Shown in pieces: positions 10,975 to 22,263 of a stretch of 64,000 bases of DNA. The notes beneath the pieces were generated by a model. That model saw only the letters and a program-made list of their open reading frames with translations. It was not told where the DNA came from and did not search any database. A program made the translations under genes and the position numbers. Numbering within the stretch: position 1 is the stretch's first letter; the number at the start of each line of letters is the position of its first letter. This stretch comes from Wolfiporia cocos (lineage: Eukaryota; Basidiomycota; Agaricomycetes; Polyporales; Phaeolaceae): the NCBI GenBank assembly GCA_029448655.1, contig JACCLO010000014.1, positions 744,001 to 808,000 of the forward strand, in the 5' to 3' direction.

Positions 10975-12928
10975 CTATAGCTTCGCATGGTCCCCAGGGC
11001 CGGGAGGGACGCCGCTCGGGCTGTACCTTAGCGCATCCTTATTCCCGTGTACATCCTTCTGAATCGACTGATATCCCGTCACCGTCATCAAAATGTCCAG
11101 GTCCTGCGAGTTATGCACCATAAGTGCACTGGCTGAAGAGCATCTGGCTTCGGCAAACTTACCGCAAGCAAGCTCTTCATGACATGTCGGCAGCCATACT
11201 CTCCCTCGTGGGACATGCCCCATACATACAACCGTCCAACCTCGACGACATGCGCACCTAGGGCCAACGCCTTGAAGACATCTGCGCCAGTTCGAACTCC
11301 AGAGTCAAAGATGATAGTCATGTCTGTTCAGATTGGAGCAGAAGGTTCGTGAGCACGCAAATGAGCCGTACGATGATCGCCGTGCAATCGTACCATTGCC
11401 CACGGCTTCAGCAATTTCGGGCAGAACCTCTAAGCTGCCCACTGCACCGTCTACCTGGCGTCCTGCGTGGTTGGTCACGACGATGCCGTCGCACCCGATG
11501 TCGCGCGCACGGCGTGCGTCCGCTATATTCTGGATGCCCTTGAGCACGAACGGTCGCCCGCCAGAGATCTTCTTCCACTATATGCAATGTAAGCAGCCGA
11601 AGAATAGGGAGACGATATACAAGCCATCATACCTCTCCGATCACCCATTTCACCTTTTCCCATGTGTGTGCCTTTCCGTGCCAGACGCTATGGTCGATCC
11701 ACTTGCCCGAGTCCTTCTCGAGATCTTCGCCGTGCTTGCGCATAAAGACAGGGTCGGACACGCCGATCTCGTTACCAGGCTACAAATCAAGCATAAGTAC
11801 CGACAATTTTAACGAGTACACTTGGTCATCCATACCGTGTTTTTGTAGTAAAACCTGTAGCATTTTCAGTGGTGTCAGAGAGAATAAGAGGTTTTTGCCT
11901 GAGTACGTACGTGTAATTTGCTATGTTGATATCCGTCGGCCTCCAGGCAAGCTGCCAGGTGTCGGTCGTGAGCATCAACGCGTCGAAGCCCGCTTTCCAC
12001 GCTCGCGTTATGAGTGAGAGAGCCTGTACAACAGTAATGCACATATACGCGAGAAAAGTAAGATGTGTGTTATTGTGAAGTGCATACGATCACCGTTAGA
12101 TCTTGCAGTCAAGTGACAAATTTCCCACTCACAATCTCGTCATCGTGTCCCATGTAGAGCTGGAAGAAGCGCGGACTTTGGGCGTTCCCGCCATTAGGGC
12201 CTGAAGCGGTTGAGCACTTGCTATTCAATTGTGAAAATAACCACTTACCATTGTACGACCACACACTGTTGCTCTCATTGCGCACCGATGCACCTGTGTC
12301 GTTAGCGCGCGCAACATCCTCGATGGACTGAGAGCCAGCAGTTGACAGGCAGTACTGTTAGTGCACGGTCAAAAGATAAACCATGTTAGAGGGCTTTTTC
12401 CCAGCAAGAGCCGTCCGGACTTACCGGAATGCCAAGTTCACCAGCAATCTTAGCTGGTACAAGCTCCCCCAACGGGTGGTAGAGCTTGTTGATTCCAATA
12501 GGAGCGAACATGATTGGCGCAGGAATGCGATGGCCAAAAATGTTCACTGTGCGGACAGTCAACCATCAATAGTGGACGCAGCAGTTTTGAGACACACCAG
12601 TGAGATCACGGGTGTTAGTGTCGACACAAGTGCGCGGAATAATGCGCCATCTGTAGAACGCCTCGCGGTTCGCCCGATCTGTCCATCCAAGCCCGGCGTT
12701 GGAGTTGGCATAAAAGTACCCGCGGTCGTTCAGCTTCTTGCGCGTCGAGTCTTGCAACTCTTCAGGGTGCACCGAGAAAGTAGGCACTGAGTTTGTAGGT
12801 AAGTGTAGTCACCGAAAGATGCAGAAAGCACGCGTACATTCGCCGGTCTCCCCGCCACGCTTGAAGACTTCGCGCTGGTAGAGCGAGTAATGCGGAGACG
12901 AGCCTTTGGGCTTGTTCTCTGGGTCCAT
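10975..12928 (-). CDS. FMN-dependent alpha-hydroxy-acid dehydrogenase (lactate oxidase/monooxygenase-like)
   Basis: Eleven exons: 12928-12838, 12786-12598, 12546-12425, 12354-12249, 12200-12133, 12023-11911, 11854-11836, 11779-11633, 11577-11394, 11323-11163 and 11103-10975. They sum to 1329 nt, 442 aa. The product belongs to the FMN-binding family that oxidises L-2-hydroxy acids such as lactate to 2-oxo acids. Visible motifs are APIGINKLYHP (FMN strand), CLSTAGSQSIED, FQLYMGHDDE, the active-site VTNHAGRQVDGA with the catalytic His and Arg, and DSGVRTGADVFKALALGA (phosphate binding). There is no mitochondrial presequence or cytochrome b5 domain, so it is not a cytochrome b2. The start was chosen because MDPENKPKGSSPHYSLYQRE matches the usual family N-terminus. 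Exon 7 is only 19 nt and encodes the FYYKNT segment. An extra loop of about 13 residues precedes PRFFQLY. Confidence 0.9.
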
Positions 12929-13664
12929 CGTAGCTCTTCTTGATGTTCCTGTATGCAAGTAGAGAAGAGGTTGGTGTTGATGGCGTACAGTCTGCCAGCT
13001 GTTCTGTTTTTATGGCCGCCACAACTGAGTGAGGGTATGACATCACCCCGCATAAGCAAAGAGGAATCCTCGGGGGCACGAGGAGAGAGTTCCATCACGA
13101 TGCCAGCCGTTGCCCATCGCCCCACCGAGCACAGCGTCCGGGCCTCCGAGCTGGCCGCATGTGCTCACGGCCTTCCGACGACGAGGGACGGAGGCGCGTT
13201 CGGCCGCGACCACGGCGCGGGAGAAGGCGGGCGTCGGGAACGCGTGACGTCAGCTTATCCCTGGAACCGGCGGCTAAAGAGCCTCGCGAGCTGTTACACA
13301 TCATATCGCGCGATGCACAAACTGAGCGACGTACGTAGCTCATAGAGCAGTCGTACTGAAGATGACTGTAGCAAGAACAATATTACTCTCCAGCTTCAAT
13401 AAACCTGGCGCCGGTCCAGCGTGTGACACGTGAGTGGCGCGTAGCACATGCACTCTGTGACGCGACGCGTCTGAATCAAGCAGTCACATTGTGGCTTCGT
13501 CACTTCGGTAGTAGAAAATTCATTGCTCAGGTATTATGTGATGAAATTACTGCAAGGATAGTAGATGAATTCATTCATGGCCAGTTTAGCGGCCATCGGT
13601 GCGGCTCGTCCAGTCACTCCACTTTGGAGATGGGCATCAGAAGTTGAAAATCACCGGTGCAGTA
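12929..13664. other. Upstream region of the FMN dehydrogenase gene
   Basis: No convincing gene is seen. On the minus strand a CATAAAAAC sequence near 13010, about 85 bases upstream of the ATG, could serve as a TATA-like element. A GC-rich patch at 13080-13260 has open frames on both strands but no recognisable protein. Confidence 0.4.
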
Positions 13665-15513
13665 AGGCTCCAACCATATAATGTATATACCATGTATACA
13701 TGGTTTTTTATATATACTATATACATGTATTTACATGTGGCCGAGTACATGGTATATACATGGTATATACATAGTATATGGTTAATGTGAATGCAATCAT
13801 AGTAGACTCTCAGCTGATGTTCTAAATGATGTACCTGAAGTAGTTATGTGTTTTACAGATTGTATGGTGCAGCAGTCATGAGATTTAGGCATTTTGGTGA
13901 CTGCACAAATGTGAAGATGTCAAGACATGACTCATACACTTTGATTAGCTTCTTGAGTAGTGGAAGGTAAGATCACATTTATGTTTGTGCTATATCATAT
14001 AATGCCACAAAGTAGTGATTGCATCATGCATTATCACTGCGTGAAGCCGCCGATTATCTGACACTCAGAATTCGATCAGAATCTGCAAATTCTGAGCGGA
14101 TTACGACGAGATTGTGACCAAGTTCCCAAGGTCCCAGAATATAGTCAGAATAGCTCGATTTCGGCGAGGTTTCTGGTGGGTTTCCAACGAGGTTCTGACC
14201 AAATTATGAGGCCCTAGAATCTCGGTTGCCGGTCTAGCTAGTCACAGACAAGTCCCGTAAAGATGCATTATGTAATACTTTATGTAGCCATATATGGCAA
14301 TAAAAGCTAACGGCCGGTCAGAAAGTCGTTATATGTTCAGTGAGGCTTGTATATAATGAATGAGACCTCCCTATTTCTAGTTGCCTCATCATATATAATC
14401 AGATATAGTGGTAGCTCATAAAGCTTGGCCGCCGGCGACCTCACATTATATCATGAGCGACATAATGGCAAATCATACGGCATCACCCTCTCTCACCCCA
14501 AGAATCACAGCACATAATGGAGCATCAGCATTCTCATTGCAGCCATTCATCACGAAAAATAATACAACATTTCTCTCACTAATCGCAGCTCATTGGAATG
14601 CGTGTATGCACATGAGCAAAAATAATGCACGAAACAACTCGACTTCGTGTCGATTCTATGCTCTCTAGCCACTAGTCGTGGTCAGCATGGCGAAGTGCCA
14701 CCTTCTCCGTGCGCTGTAAAATCATAATTCCCATCACAACTCAGCTAGTGTGACGGTAATTGAGAGCACGCACCATCTGTTCCGCCCTTTCAATGTATCG
14801 CTTTGCGTACAGCACCTATATTAATAAACATATATCGCATAGATTGTAGTTATTCACCTTCTTGAATGCATCAGGAAGCAGTGCCCAGTATCTCTTATAC
14901 ACACAAGTCTTCACTCCTGGATGTTGAGCGATCCATTCTGTCCCATATAGATTCCTATAGACAAGTCAGTACTAATCGAACTTATGGCCGCATCGAACGT
15001 ACTCCGCAGTTGGTGCAGACCCTGGCTTGTAAGGGCGTGAACGCTTCAGAATATTAGCACCTATTCCTGCTGTGATTTCGACGATGCTCGGTAGATTGCC
15101 GGGGATTTCCTCATAACTTGCTCAGAATCTGTTCAGAATCATCAAGTTCTGACCAAGTTCTGGGGGTCAGAAAACCGGCGGCTTCACGCAGTGTATGCTA
15201 ATGCATGCAAGTTTCTCATCACCTTGCACATTGTGCACAATTTCTGAGCCATTCCCTGCTATTGGTGTTGCCATGAACATTTGAACCCGTTTTTTCCTCA
15301 CATCAGCCAAGTGCTGATACCTGTAGTGTGTCACTGAAGGCAGAGACAATATACATAACCATATGAGCAAAACAATAGCTATGCCAGGATCTCCTCAAAA
15401 TCTCATGTCTGAAAACCATGTATACCATGTATATACCATGTATATACCATGTATATACCATATACCATATATTTACCGATTTTCTGTACATGTATATTAT
15501 ATGGTTGGAGCCT
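13665..15513. mobile_element. DNA transposon with 18-bp TIRs and TA target duplication
   Basis: The termini are perfect inverted repeats of AGGCTCCAACCATATAAT (13665-13682 and 15496-15513), flanked by TA (13663-13664 and 15514-15515), as in Tc1/mariner-type insertion. Inside each end lie AT-rich subterminal arrays of CCATGTATATA-like units (13683-13780 and 15410-15480). About 690 bp of its own interior remains once the nested element at 14035-15193 is discounted. The minus strand then carries a spliced-looking fragment including VRKKRVQMFMATPIAGNG and LPLLKKLIKVYE, which I cannot assign to a transposase family. The element is probably non-autonomous. Confidence 0.75.
14035..15193. mobile_element. 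Nested CACTG-ended DNA transposon (1159 bp)
   Basis: The inverted termini are CACTGCGTGAAGCCGCCG and CGGCGGCTTCACGCAGTG, flanked by a 3-bp duplication TAT (14032-14034 and 15194-15196). The CACTx ends with a 3-bp duplication suggest the CACTA/CMC superfamily. Subterminal regions repeat CAGAATCTG and TTCTGACCAA-like motifs on opposite strands. No transposase is present, so it is non-autonomous. Confidence 0.75.
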
Positions 15514-15515
15514 TA

Positions 15516-15979
15516 CCCGGGTGCAGCCATCAACGGCGTAGTCTGAATGCTTGAGCTTCGCAAACGTGAAGTTGCTATCGAATCTGAGGTCACATATTCG
15601 ATCCATCGTGCATGCACGCCACTTTCCGTTCGTCTTCCATCGGAAAGTAGTCGCATCGGGTCCTCATTGAATGCAAGCGCACGGACGGCTCTCCGCATTT
15701 GGCGACCGCTTTCTGTACTGATACAGCGGCACGGCTGAGTCTGTCCATCCCGAAGCAGGCTCATAATGCATTCAATTACATCTCCCAGCTGATTTATGAC
15801 AGCACGGTATCACAAGCTTCATCACTTTCACGCCGGCAAAAAGGCCATTAGCCGACCGTTCCAATACCTTGCTGCTGAATGTTGGTGAGGAATGAAAACT
15901 TTCTCCGTTCCGTGGAATACCAGCGGACCTCCGCATACCGGGAGGACGTAGCGTATACGCCTCGAATTTGCTCCGAGGA
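15516..15979 (-). other. 3' flank of FOL1 with possible coding remnant
   Basis: No complete gene is seen. On the minus strand a frame near 15680-15520 reads FRWKTNGKWRACTMDRICD and then FAKLKHSDYAVDGCT, stopping at the transposon insertion point. It may be the remains of a gene split by the element. Part of this interval is probably the FOL1 3' untranslated region. Confidence 0.3.
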
Positions 15980-18860
15980 TTAATCCCAAAGGGCTGTACT
16001 GATCCTAACGGCATCACCCAATCCCGACACATTGTGCACGCGAACACAAGCGGCCCCTTGTTGGACAGCACAGGCCACCACCGCTGCCGTTGCCCAGTCC
16101 CTCTCCGCAGGCGCAACTTCCCTCCCAGTGTATCTTCCATCCTCCTCCGCGCGCGCTAGGATTGCGCCCAGGAAAGACTTGCGGGACGCGCCGATCAGCT
16201 GCGGATACCCTGACAGTGAGTTGTTCGGAATCGCCTCTGTCAAGGCAGCGGCGTTCCGTATCAGCGCCAGGTTGTCTTCGACGGTCTTGCTGAACCCGAC
16301 GCCCGGATCAACGAGCACGGACCACCGACGGATCCCGCCCGGGCCCTCCACTGCCGCACGCACGCGCTCGCCAAGCTCCGCACGCACGCCCTCCAACACA
16401 CCACCCGCATACGCCGAATAGTCCTTGTTAGCGGATGCCTCGCCGCGCGAGTGCATCAGGATCACGGGCACCGCAAGATCTCGCGCGACCGCACGCATGC
16501 GGAGGAAATGTTCTGCAGAGTCCTCCGTGAGCGGATATTCTGGCCCCGCAAACGCGTACACGTCGTTGATGCAATTCGCTCCGGCGCGCACCGCTGCTTC
16601 GGCGACGTCTGCGCGGAAGGTGTCCACGCTGATAAGCACGTCTCGAACGCCGTCTGTGCTTGATCCTCGGATGGCCTGGATCACCGGGAGGACGCGGCTG
16701 AGCTCTTCCTCGGGCGAGACGTACTCTGCATGCGGACGAGTCGAGTACCCGCCGACGTCTACGATGTGCGCGCCAGCTGCGACCGCTCCCTCCGTGTATT
16801 CGAGTGCTGCAGGGACAGTGTTGTTCACGGAGCCGTCGGAGAATGAGTCGGGCGTCGCGTTCAACGTGCCCATGATGTATGTCTTTCTCTGTTTTCGGGT
16901 AAATGAGGTTGTGACAGGGAATGACCAGTAGGAAGCTGTAGGCGGTACAGGTGATATGCCTGAAAGTGTGGGAGAGGGCGGCCGGCAGTCGGGCACGTCT
17001 GTCAATGGATAGCGGGGAAAGGGCATGACTTTGCTCATGGGAGCGGCATCCGCAGGCTGTCCGGAGATCAAGTCGGAGAGCAACTCCTGCACCGATCGAC
17101 CCAACGTTGGGTGAATATACCCAGGTACCAAGCTGAAGCATGTCAGCGTTAGCCCAATATATTATACAGCAGCCGACGTACTCGTTCAGGGGCCTCAAAA
17201 CGAACTCGCGCTCGGCTATGCGCGGATGAGGAACAACCAGCTCGCCGGCCAAATTGCTCAGAGTATTCCTCGCGTCTGGCTCTCTCGTGTCGAATGTGAT
17301 TGAGTCGAATGTGAGGATATCCAGGTCTATCGCGCGTGGCCCATTCCTGAAGGAAGTCACTCGGCCGACAGTATTTTCTATGTTCTTCACATACTCCAAT
17401 AACTCTCTCGGCGACAGATCCGTCTCTATCTACGATATAACCATTGATTAAGTCGTGTTTTTGCACGGTAGAACGGGAACCCACGATGCAGGCGCAATTA
17501 ATAAATCTGGGCTGGTCAACAACATACATCGGGGCAGTCTCGTACATGAAGCTGGTGTTGACGACAACAGCACGAGAAATACCCTGATCATCCGGTGCCT
17601 CTAGAAGACGAAGAGCAAGCTCGATGTTTGCGAAACGGTCGCCTAGGTTGGCACCGAGTGCCAGAGCCGCCGTATGCTTGAACTTCGATCGTTTCGACTG
17701 CTCAGGAAGAGAGGCTAACAATCTGGAGAGGAGGGAGTTGTGCGGCACATCGCTAGATAGAGGGGAAGACTTTTCTGGAATGCCTTTTTGGGATGGGGTC
17801 GGGAAGTCCTGAGGCGTTCGTGTAATCTCCACCTCGGCAGCCTCTGCCAAGGCTAATGCACTAGGTTTGCTTGCGCGAACGGTCACCGATACTAGCTCAT
17901 CAGAGTAGTGTAGTGTTGTCTCCGCAATCATTGAAGCCGCAGCCTCGACAGTTTGAAACTTCGAACTCTGAAGTTTCTGCCTCCGATACTCAATCCACAT
18001 GAGGCGTTGTCTACGGCTGAGGACATACCGTGTAGATTGAGCTTGACAGCTCCTGGAGCCCGAACGTTCGCACCGAGCACTTCGACTTGTCAATGATAAG
18101 GTCAATCCGCACTCGCTGTGCATGTTCCCGTTCGCAAGCATTCACTCCAATTATTGTGTGGCATTCAAGTCCCTCAACGAAAAGGCGTTCACGTAGACTT
18201 CCCTGGATATCACGTCTCCTCGTTGCCTCGATGCCGGAAGATGCAGAGAACAAAAGAGATTTTGGCCTCGTTATTCTCAAAGTCAATTCTTGCAGTTTGG
18301 CATGGTGGCTCAGACAGCCGTCGAAGATACGGTCGGCAAGTGCTTCCAGAGACGCTACAGGGCCAACAGCTGCAGACTCTGTGATGGTCGCTGGAAGCAA
18401 AGAATAGTCGACGGAAAGAGAGACATCGTCTGCAGCTGCTGCTTGCCGAGTGTCATGTGCGATAGTGAGCGAGATGCGGAGGGGTTCCGTGCGCTTGTTT
18501 CCCGGCCGTCCTGGCCACGGCGCGCCGTCATTGAACGGAACGAGGACGGTCATGTCCCGAATCCGGATGGCATCCCTCGGTGCTGTTGAAGCACGCGAGG
18601 GCCTCCCGTCGCGCAAGGCAGCCTGACTGTATCGATTCAGCGCTGCAATTTCGAGAGACAGAATTAGGCACTCCACCTAGAAAAATCCGCACTCATTACG
18701 TGCGCATTCAGCCTCAGGCACGCAGGAGGACAAGTGAGCCCAGATAATGGGCTTGCTGGGTGGCTAGGGAGGCAAGTGAATTGTCGAGGTCGACATTGCA
18801 GGCACGACTTGAAGAGCAGCGAAAACATGTGACGCCGGCCGACCGCCACCACTGCACCAT
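15980..18860 (-). CDS. FOL1: Trifunctional folate synthesis protein (DHNA/HPPK/DHPS)
   Basis: This protein makes dihydropteroate by three fused steps: dihydroneopterin aldolase, HPPK and dihydropteroate synthase. Exons: 18860-18732 (tentative), 18676-18029, 17976-17485, 17429-17182 and 17132-15980, giving 889 codons. The aldolase half spans about residues 78-330 (AIRIRDMTVLVPF, then a second copy-like half with LFVEGLECHTIIGVNACERE). HPPK has ALALGANLGDRFANIE, ETAPMYV and GPRAIDLDILTFD. DHPS has TPDSFSDG, GGYSTRPHAE, SVDTFRADV and GASRKSFLG. The homologous part begins at DAIRIR, upstream of the first in-frame ATG in that exon (18553), and a TAG precedes 18676. An upstream exon is therefore required. 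The candidate starts at the ATG 18860, uses a GTCCTC donor and keeps phase. The start is the weak point; the function is secure. Confidence 0.88.
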
Positions 18861-20094
18861 GGACTTGACGAACTCCCTCCAAAAACTCGCCGGCTACCGT
18901 CCGAAAAAGACCCCAAAATCCAAGGAAACTTATGAGAAAGGACTAGTGCTTCTGCGCAATGGCGGGTTCGCTAAACAAGGAGATGAAGGTCGGCTGCAGC
19001 CCTTTCGATCGTGTAGTCCTCTCACGCCGCGAACGAATTCCTTCGCGCAGGTTGGGAATCGCTCGAAAAGTTGACTCTGGCTGCGCTGGACCAGGGAGAC
19101 ATAGCGGTTGCAGATGTGAGCAGTCTAGTGATCTCTTGCAACACAGTGCTCATCCTGGTGCTACTGTATTCCCGTTGCGACCACGCCATTACCAGGAATG
19201 CCTCCAACTTATAGTGAACAAGTTCCCCAGCTCACCACGGGTGGACGTGCTTCAGGGCATCCGAATGGAGGCGTCCGAGCCGTCCGAGGTGTCCCTGAAG
19301 TTCTACGAGGAGTTGCTCGAGGCCGACGCGACCAATGCTGTATGTGCCACACAACTTCTTCCTGCTGTTCTAACTCGCATTCGAATATGTATGTCATGCA
19401 GGCTATATGGCGGAGGAAGGCGCATGTCCTCAGGCAGATGGGCAAGATCGATAAATCTGTACAAGAGCTCTCCGAGATGCTGGATACATTCTACACAGAT
19501 GTCGAGGGGTGGCTTGAGCTTGCCGATACATACGCGTCATGCCAGCAGTAAGCACTCCACAAATGCTACCAAACTGCAGTTAACATTTCGTTCCATGCTG
19601 CAGGTATACCTATGCTTTGCAATCCTTGTCGCATGCACTACTCTTGGCCCCCCAGAATCCGTTCTACTTTGTACAATTTGCAGAAACCGCGTATCTGGCA
19701 GAGGACATACCGCTAGCACTCAAGATGTTCCTCGTGACAGTGGATATGACAGATGACGAGGATGGCCCTGTGCCTCCGCAAGACTCGATACCTGTCGGAC
19801 TGACGCTGAGGGCGTGGTATGGCGTGAAGCTGGTGCGCTCCTCTCATCATCTTCCGTCAGAGCCATACTAATGGTTGCTCTCGACATCTTCAGTGCACGA
19901 ACAAGCTAATTACGGAACCTCGATCCATGTCGTCGTCTGCATCGAATACCCCTGCGCCAACGACTGCAGCGTTGTCAAGTATCGACGAGCTTTCGACAGA
20001 ACGCTTACGGACGGCGTATCTGAACATGAAGGGCGAGTCTCCTCCGAAGACGGACAGAGAGCTCATCACGATTCTTGCAACCATAATACAGTAG
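18859..20094 (+). CDS. EMC2: ER membrane protein complex subunit 2 (TPR protein)
   Basis: Six exons: 18859-18988, 19051-19115, 19196-19339, 19402-19547, 19604-19832 and 19894-20094, giving 304 aa. EMC2 is the cytosolic TPR scaffold of the ER membrane complex, which inserts tail-anchored and multipass proteins. The order of segments is family-typical: LDQGDIAVADECLQLIVNKF, RVDVLQGIRMEASE, AIWRRKAHVLRQMGK, WLELADTYASCQQYTYAL, and LLLAPQNPFYFVQFAET followed by LRAWYGVKL. The C-terminal 65 residues are a polar tail ending in ELITILATIIQ. The gene is head to head with FOL1, and its ATG sits in a CCATGG that also provides the tentative FOL1 ATG on the other strand. Confidence 0.92.
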
Positions 20095-20439
20095 CCAACC
20101 CTGAGATTGTACTGCATACCAGGATCCAGGATATTTATTGTTCTTCACTCGCAAACGCAATTTGGGGTCTGATAAGAGAGGTGCACTCACCTTAGCTAAG
20201 CCGTTCCCAAGAAGCGGAAGGGAATCACGACCACGCACGCAATAGATCCAGAATACCCTTATGTCATATTCATCGGAAGGGCATGTGCACGCGTGCGGAA
20301 TAAGTAGATCGAGAATGCGGATGATACAACAGCGAAATGCAGCTCCCAACGCGAATACTCCGGACGCGGCAGAGCGCGAGGGTCGCCAGATACCCGAGTG
20401 GACGCCTGATGCGTCGAGATGCCTCCAAGAGCAAGAGAT
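20095..20439. other. EMC2-RPS30 convergent intergenic region
   Basis: This is a tail-to-tail interval of about 345 bp that should hold both 3' untranslated regions. I see no gene or repeat in it. Confidence 0.5.
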
Positions 20440-20926
20440 TTACTTCTCGGGGTTGGGGTTCCTGAAAGGAAAAATTAGTAATCAAGCAAACGAGGGAATG
20501 TCAAACGAGGGAGGTTCAGATAGGAGCGAAAGACAAGATGAATGTGTCTCAACACGATGGTTCAGCATGAACTATGCATAATTTGGTGTATCATCCTCGA
20601 AAGCGCGAGCCGGGAGAGATCCGCGTCGGGAAACGGAGGAAAGACTCACATTCTCCTCTTTCCGCCAGGGAGGGTCGTGACGTTCACGAATCTGCAACAA
20701 CGTCAGACAGCAATTAAAAGCTTCAGCACACATCGTCCGCACCTGCGGTTGTAGAGAATCCGCTTCTTAGCCCGGCCCTTGGGCGTCTTCTTCTTCTCCT
20801 GCTTTTCGACCTTGGGGGTCTGCGACTTGACTTTGCCGGCACGGGCGAGGGATCCGTGAACTACAGGAGGCGCAAGACTCAGGGACAGGTCATGAAGCAG
20901 CCGGCAGCATACCGACCTTTTCCCAT
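20440..20926 (-). CDS. RPS30: 40S ribosomal protein eS30
   Basis: Four exons: 20926-20917 (10 nt), 20860-20743, 20692-20651 and 20461-20440, summing to 192 nt, 63 aa. This is the length of yeast Rps30. The protein is a small basic component of the 40S subunit. Visible sequence includes [38 protein letters not shown] and the ending RRMNPNPEK. As in other fungi there is no ubiquitin-like N-terminal fusion. The first exon is only ATG GGA AAA G. The last exon is 22 nt and follows a long intron (189 nt), unusual in this window, that carries a C/D snoRNA. Confidence 0.95.
20511..20598 (-). ncRNA. Intronic C/D box snoRNA, snR60/U80-like
   Basis: This lies in the third intron of RPS30, in sense orientation. 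Read on the minus strand: terminal stem GAGG (20598-20595) pairing with CCTC (20514-20511), an imperfect C box ATGATAC (20594-20588), D' box CTGA (20565-20562), C' box GTGTTGA (20555-20549) and D box CTGA (20519-20516). The guide before D, GTCTTTCGCTCCTAT, pairs over 15 nt (one G-U) with the conserved LSU rRNA stretch AUAGGGGCGAAAGAC. The guide before D' contains GCATAGTTCA, complementary to UGAACUAUGC about 90 nt upstream in the same rRNA. This two-site pattern is that of yeast snR60 and human U80. The rRNA sequences are from memory. The off-consensus C box lowers confidence slightly. Confidence 0.8.
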
Positions 20927-22263
20927 GGTGACTTGAGGTGGGGGCTGGTCGCTGTAGTGGGCGGTGAGAGGAATGACTGCTGTACAGTAAGCAAATTAAG
21001 GTTTGCCTATGGGTTGTTTACGTAATCGATTGCCACAAATGCGACTTCATTGGCGCCCAGGGTTCTGCCCTCTACCTTGGCTCGAACGTCTAAGTGTTGC
21101 TATGCTTCAGTGAATCCAGCTGTGTGACTATTTAGTGCCACATACACTACTGCGAGAGGTCTAGTGTCATTTCCTGCATAAAAAACTGCTGTGCTTTGCC
21201 TCGCTTAGTCGATCTAGTTCGAAAGCGCCCCATTCCTAGGTGCTCTGAGCTCTTGTGATCATGCCGGTAAATTCGCTTTGAAGCAGAGTGGCTCGGAAGT
21301 ATGCAACACCGCGTTTGTGCGCAGTCCGTTTGCAAACTTCTCAAAGACAATAGCACGGTGTCTCGCGAGCCGATGGCGCCTTGTAGCCAGCACCATTGGC
21401 AATTTGGCATGCTCAGAAGGTGTATATCTGCATCACGACTTTGGCTCGCTCCTGAACTACCGGCTGCTCTGCATATTCAGGTGGGGCTGTGTTATCGTCC
21501 ACTCTCGACAGTCCTCTATTTGATCTCTAAGCGGAGCGGCCGATTCTCGATGACATGGCATCTTGTACCAGGTTTGTAGTCCTATAAACCGATGGTCAAA
21601 ATGCCCGAAGTCTTCGATCGGTGCGTGCACAGCTGCTGTGTTGAGCGGATGGCAGATTCCACATGTTCTGCGCGAGACTCGACAGCGTGGTTGCTGAAAA
21701 TACAGCTGGACTTCGAGCTGTTGGCTGGTCGGACGATGCTTGGCCCATTTTAATTGTTACCACGCTCGGCTCCTCAGGCCTCTATTGCACACGCTCTTCA
21801 GCCTTCGCAATCTATCTGTGGGCCTTCTGGTGCGGTCTCTTCGCTGCTCTCCGTCTGGACCTGCAGCAGTCAAAGATGTCGCGAGAATGCTCGAAGTAAT
21901 TTCATCTCGCATATCTTCGAGTTGTACGTATACAGTGTCGGGTACACAATATTATATTGCCGGTGTTCCGCGTGGGTGTAGTTGAAGCCCTAACCCTAGT
22001 GAAGGATAACAGCCTAATCCGATCTTATCTTGGTAAGCAACGTTGCTTCTGCATTGTAAGCTAGCCCCATTCGTCGTCTTCCACTCTTCGGCCTGAGCTT
22101 CTTTCTACTCAACCTCGAGTTCGGATTGCTGTGAATGAGACGCTGTCGGGTACGTGTTGGGCCGCTGCTGATCTGGGAACACGGCTGCAGTGCTATCATC
22201 AACTAAGCCCGCATCGAAGCCCCCGTGTAACTTGGACTCGAACGCTATCTTGTGCTTGTGAGA
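20927..22263. other. RPS30-ATG1 divergent promoter region
   Basis: This is a 1.3-kb interval between divergent genes. No supported gene is seen; short open frames on both strands lack recognisable features. A telobox-like CCCTAACCCTA occurs at 21988-21998, about 270 bp upstream of ATG1. Confidence 0.5.

Noticed and set aside
12730..13125. Upstream minus-strand frame as N-terminal extension of the FMN dehydrogenase
   Set aside because: It runs out of frame with the conserved start. MDPENKPKGSSPHYSLYQRE already matches the family N-terminus.
16428..17399. Alternative long minus-strand frame through FOL1
   Set aside because: It only partly follows the HPPK exon and then runs out of frame through DHPS; the spliced model keeps all family motifs.
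21988..21998. Telomere-like CCCTAACCCTA as evidence of a chromosome end
   Set aside because: Only one and a half repeats, lying between housekeeping genes; at most a telobox promoter motif.
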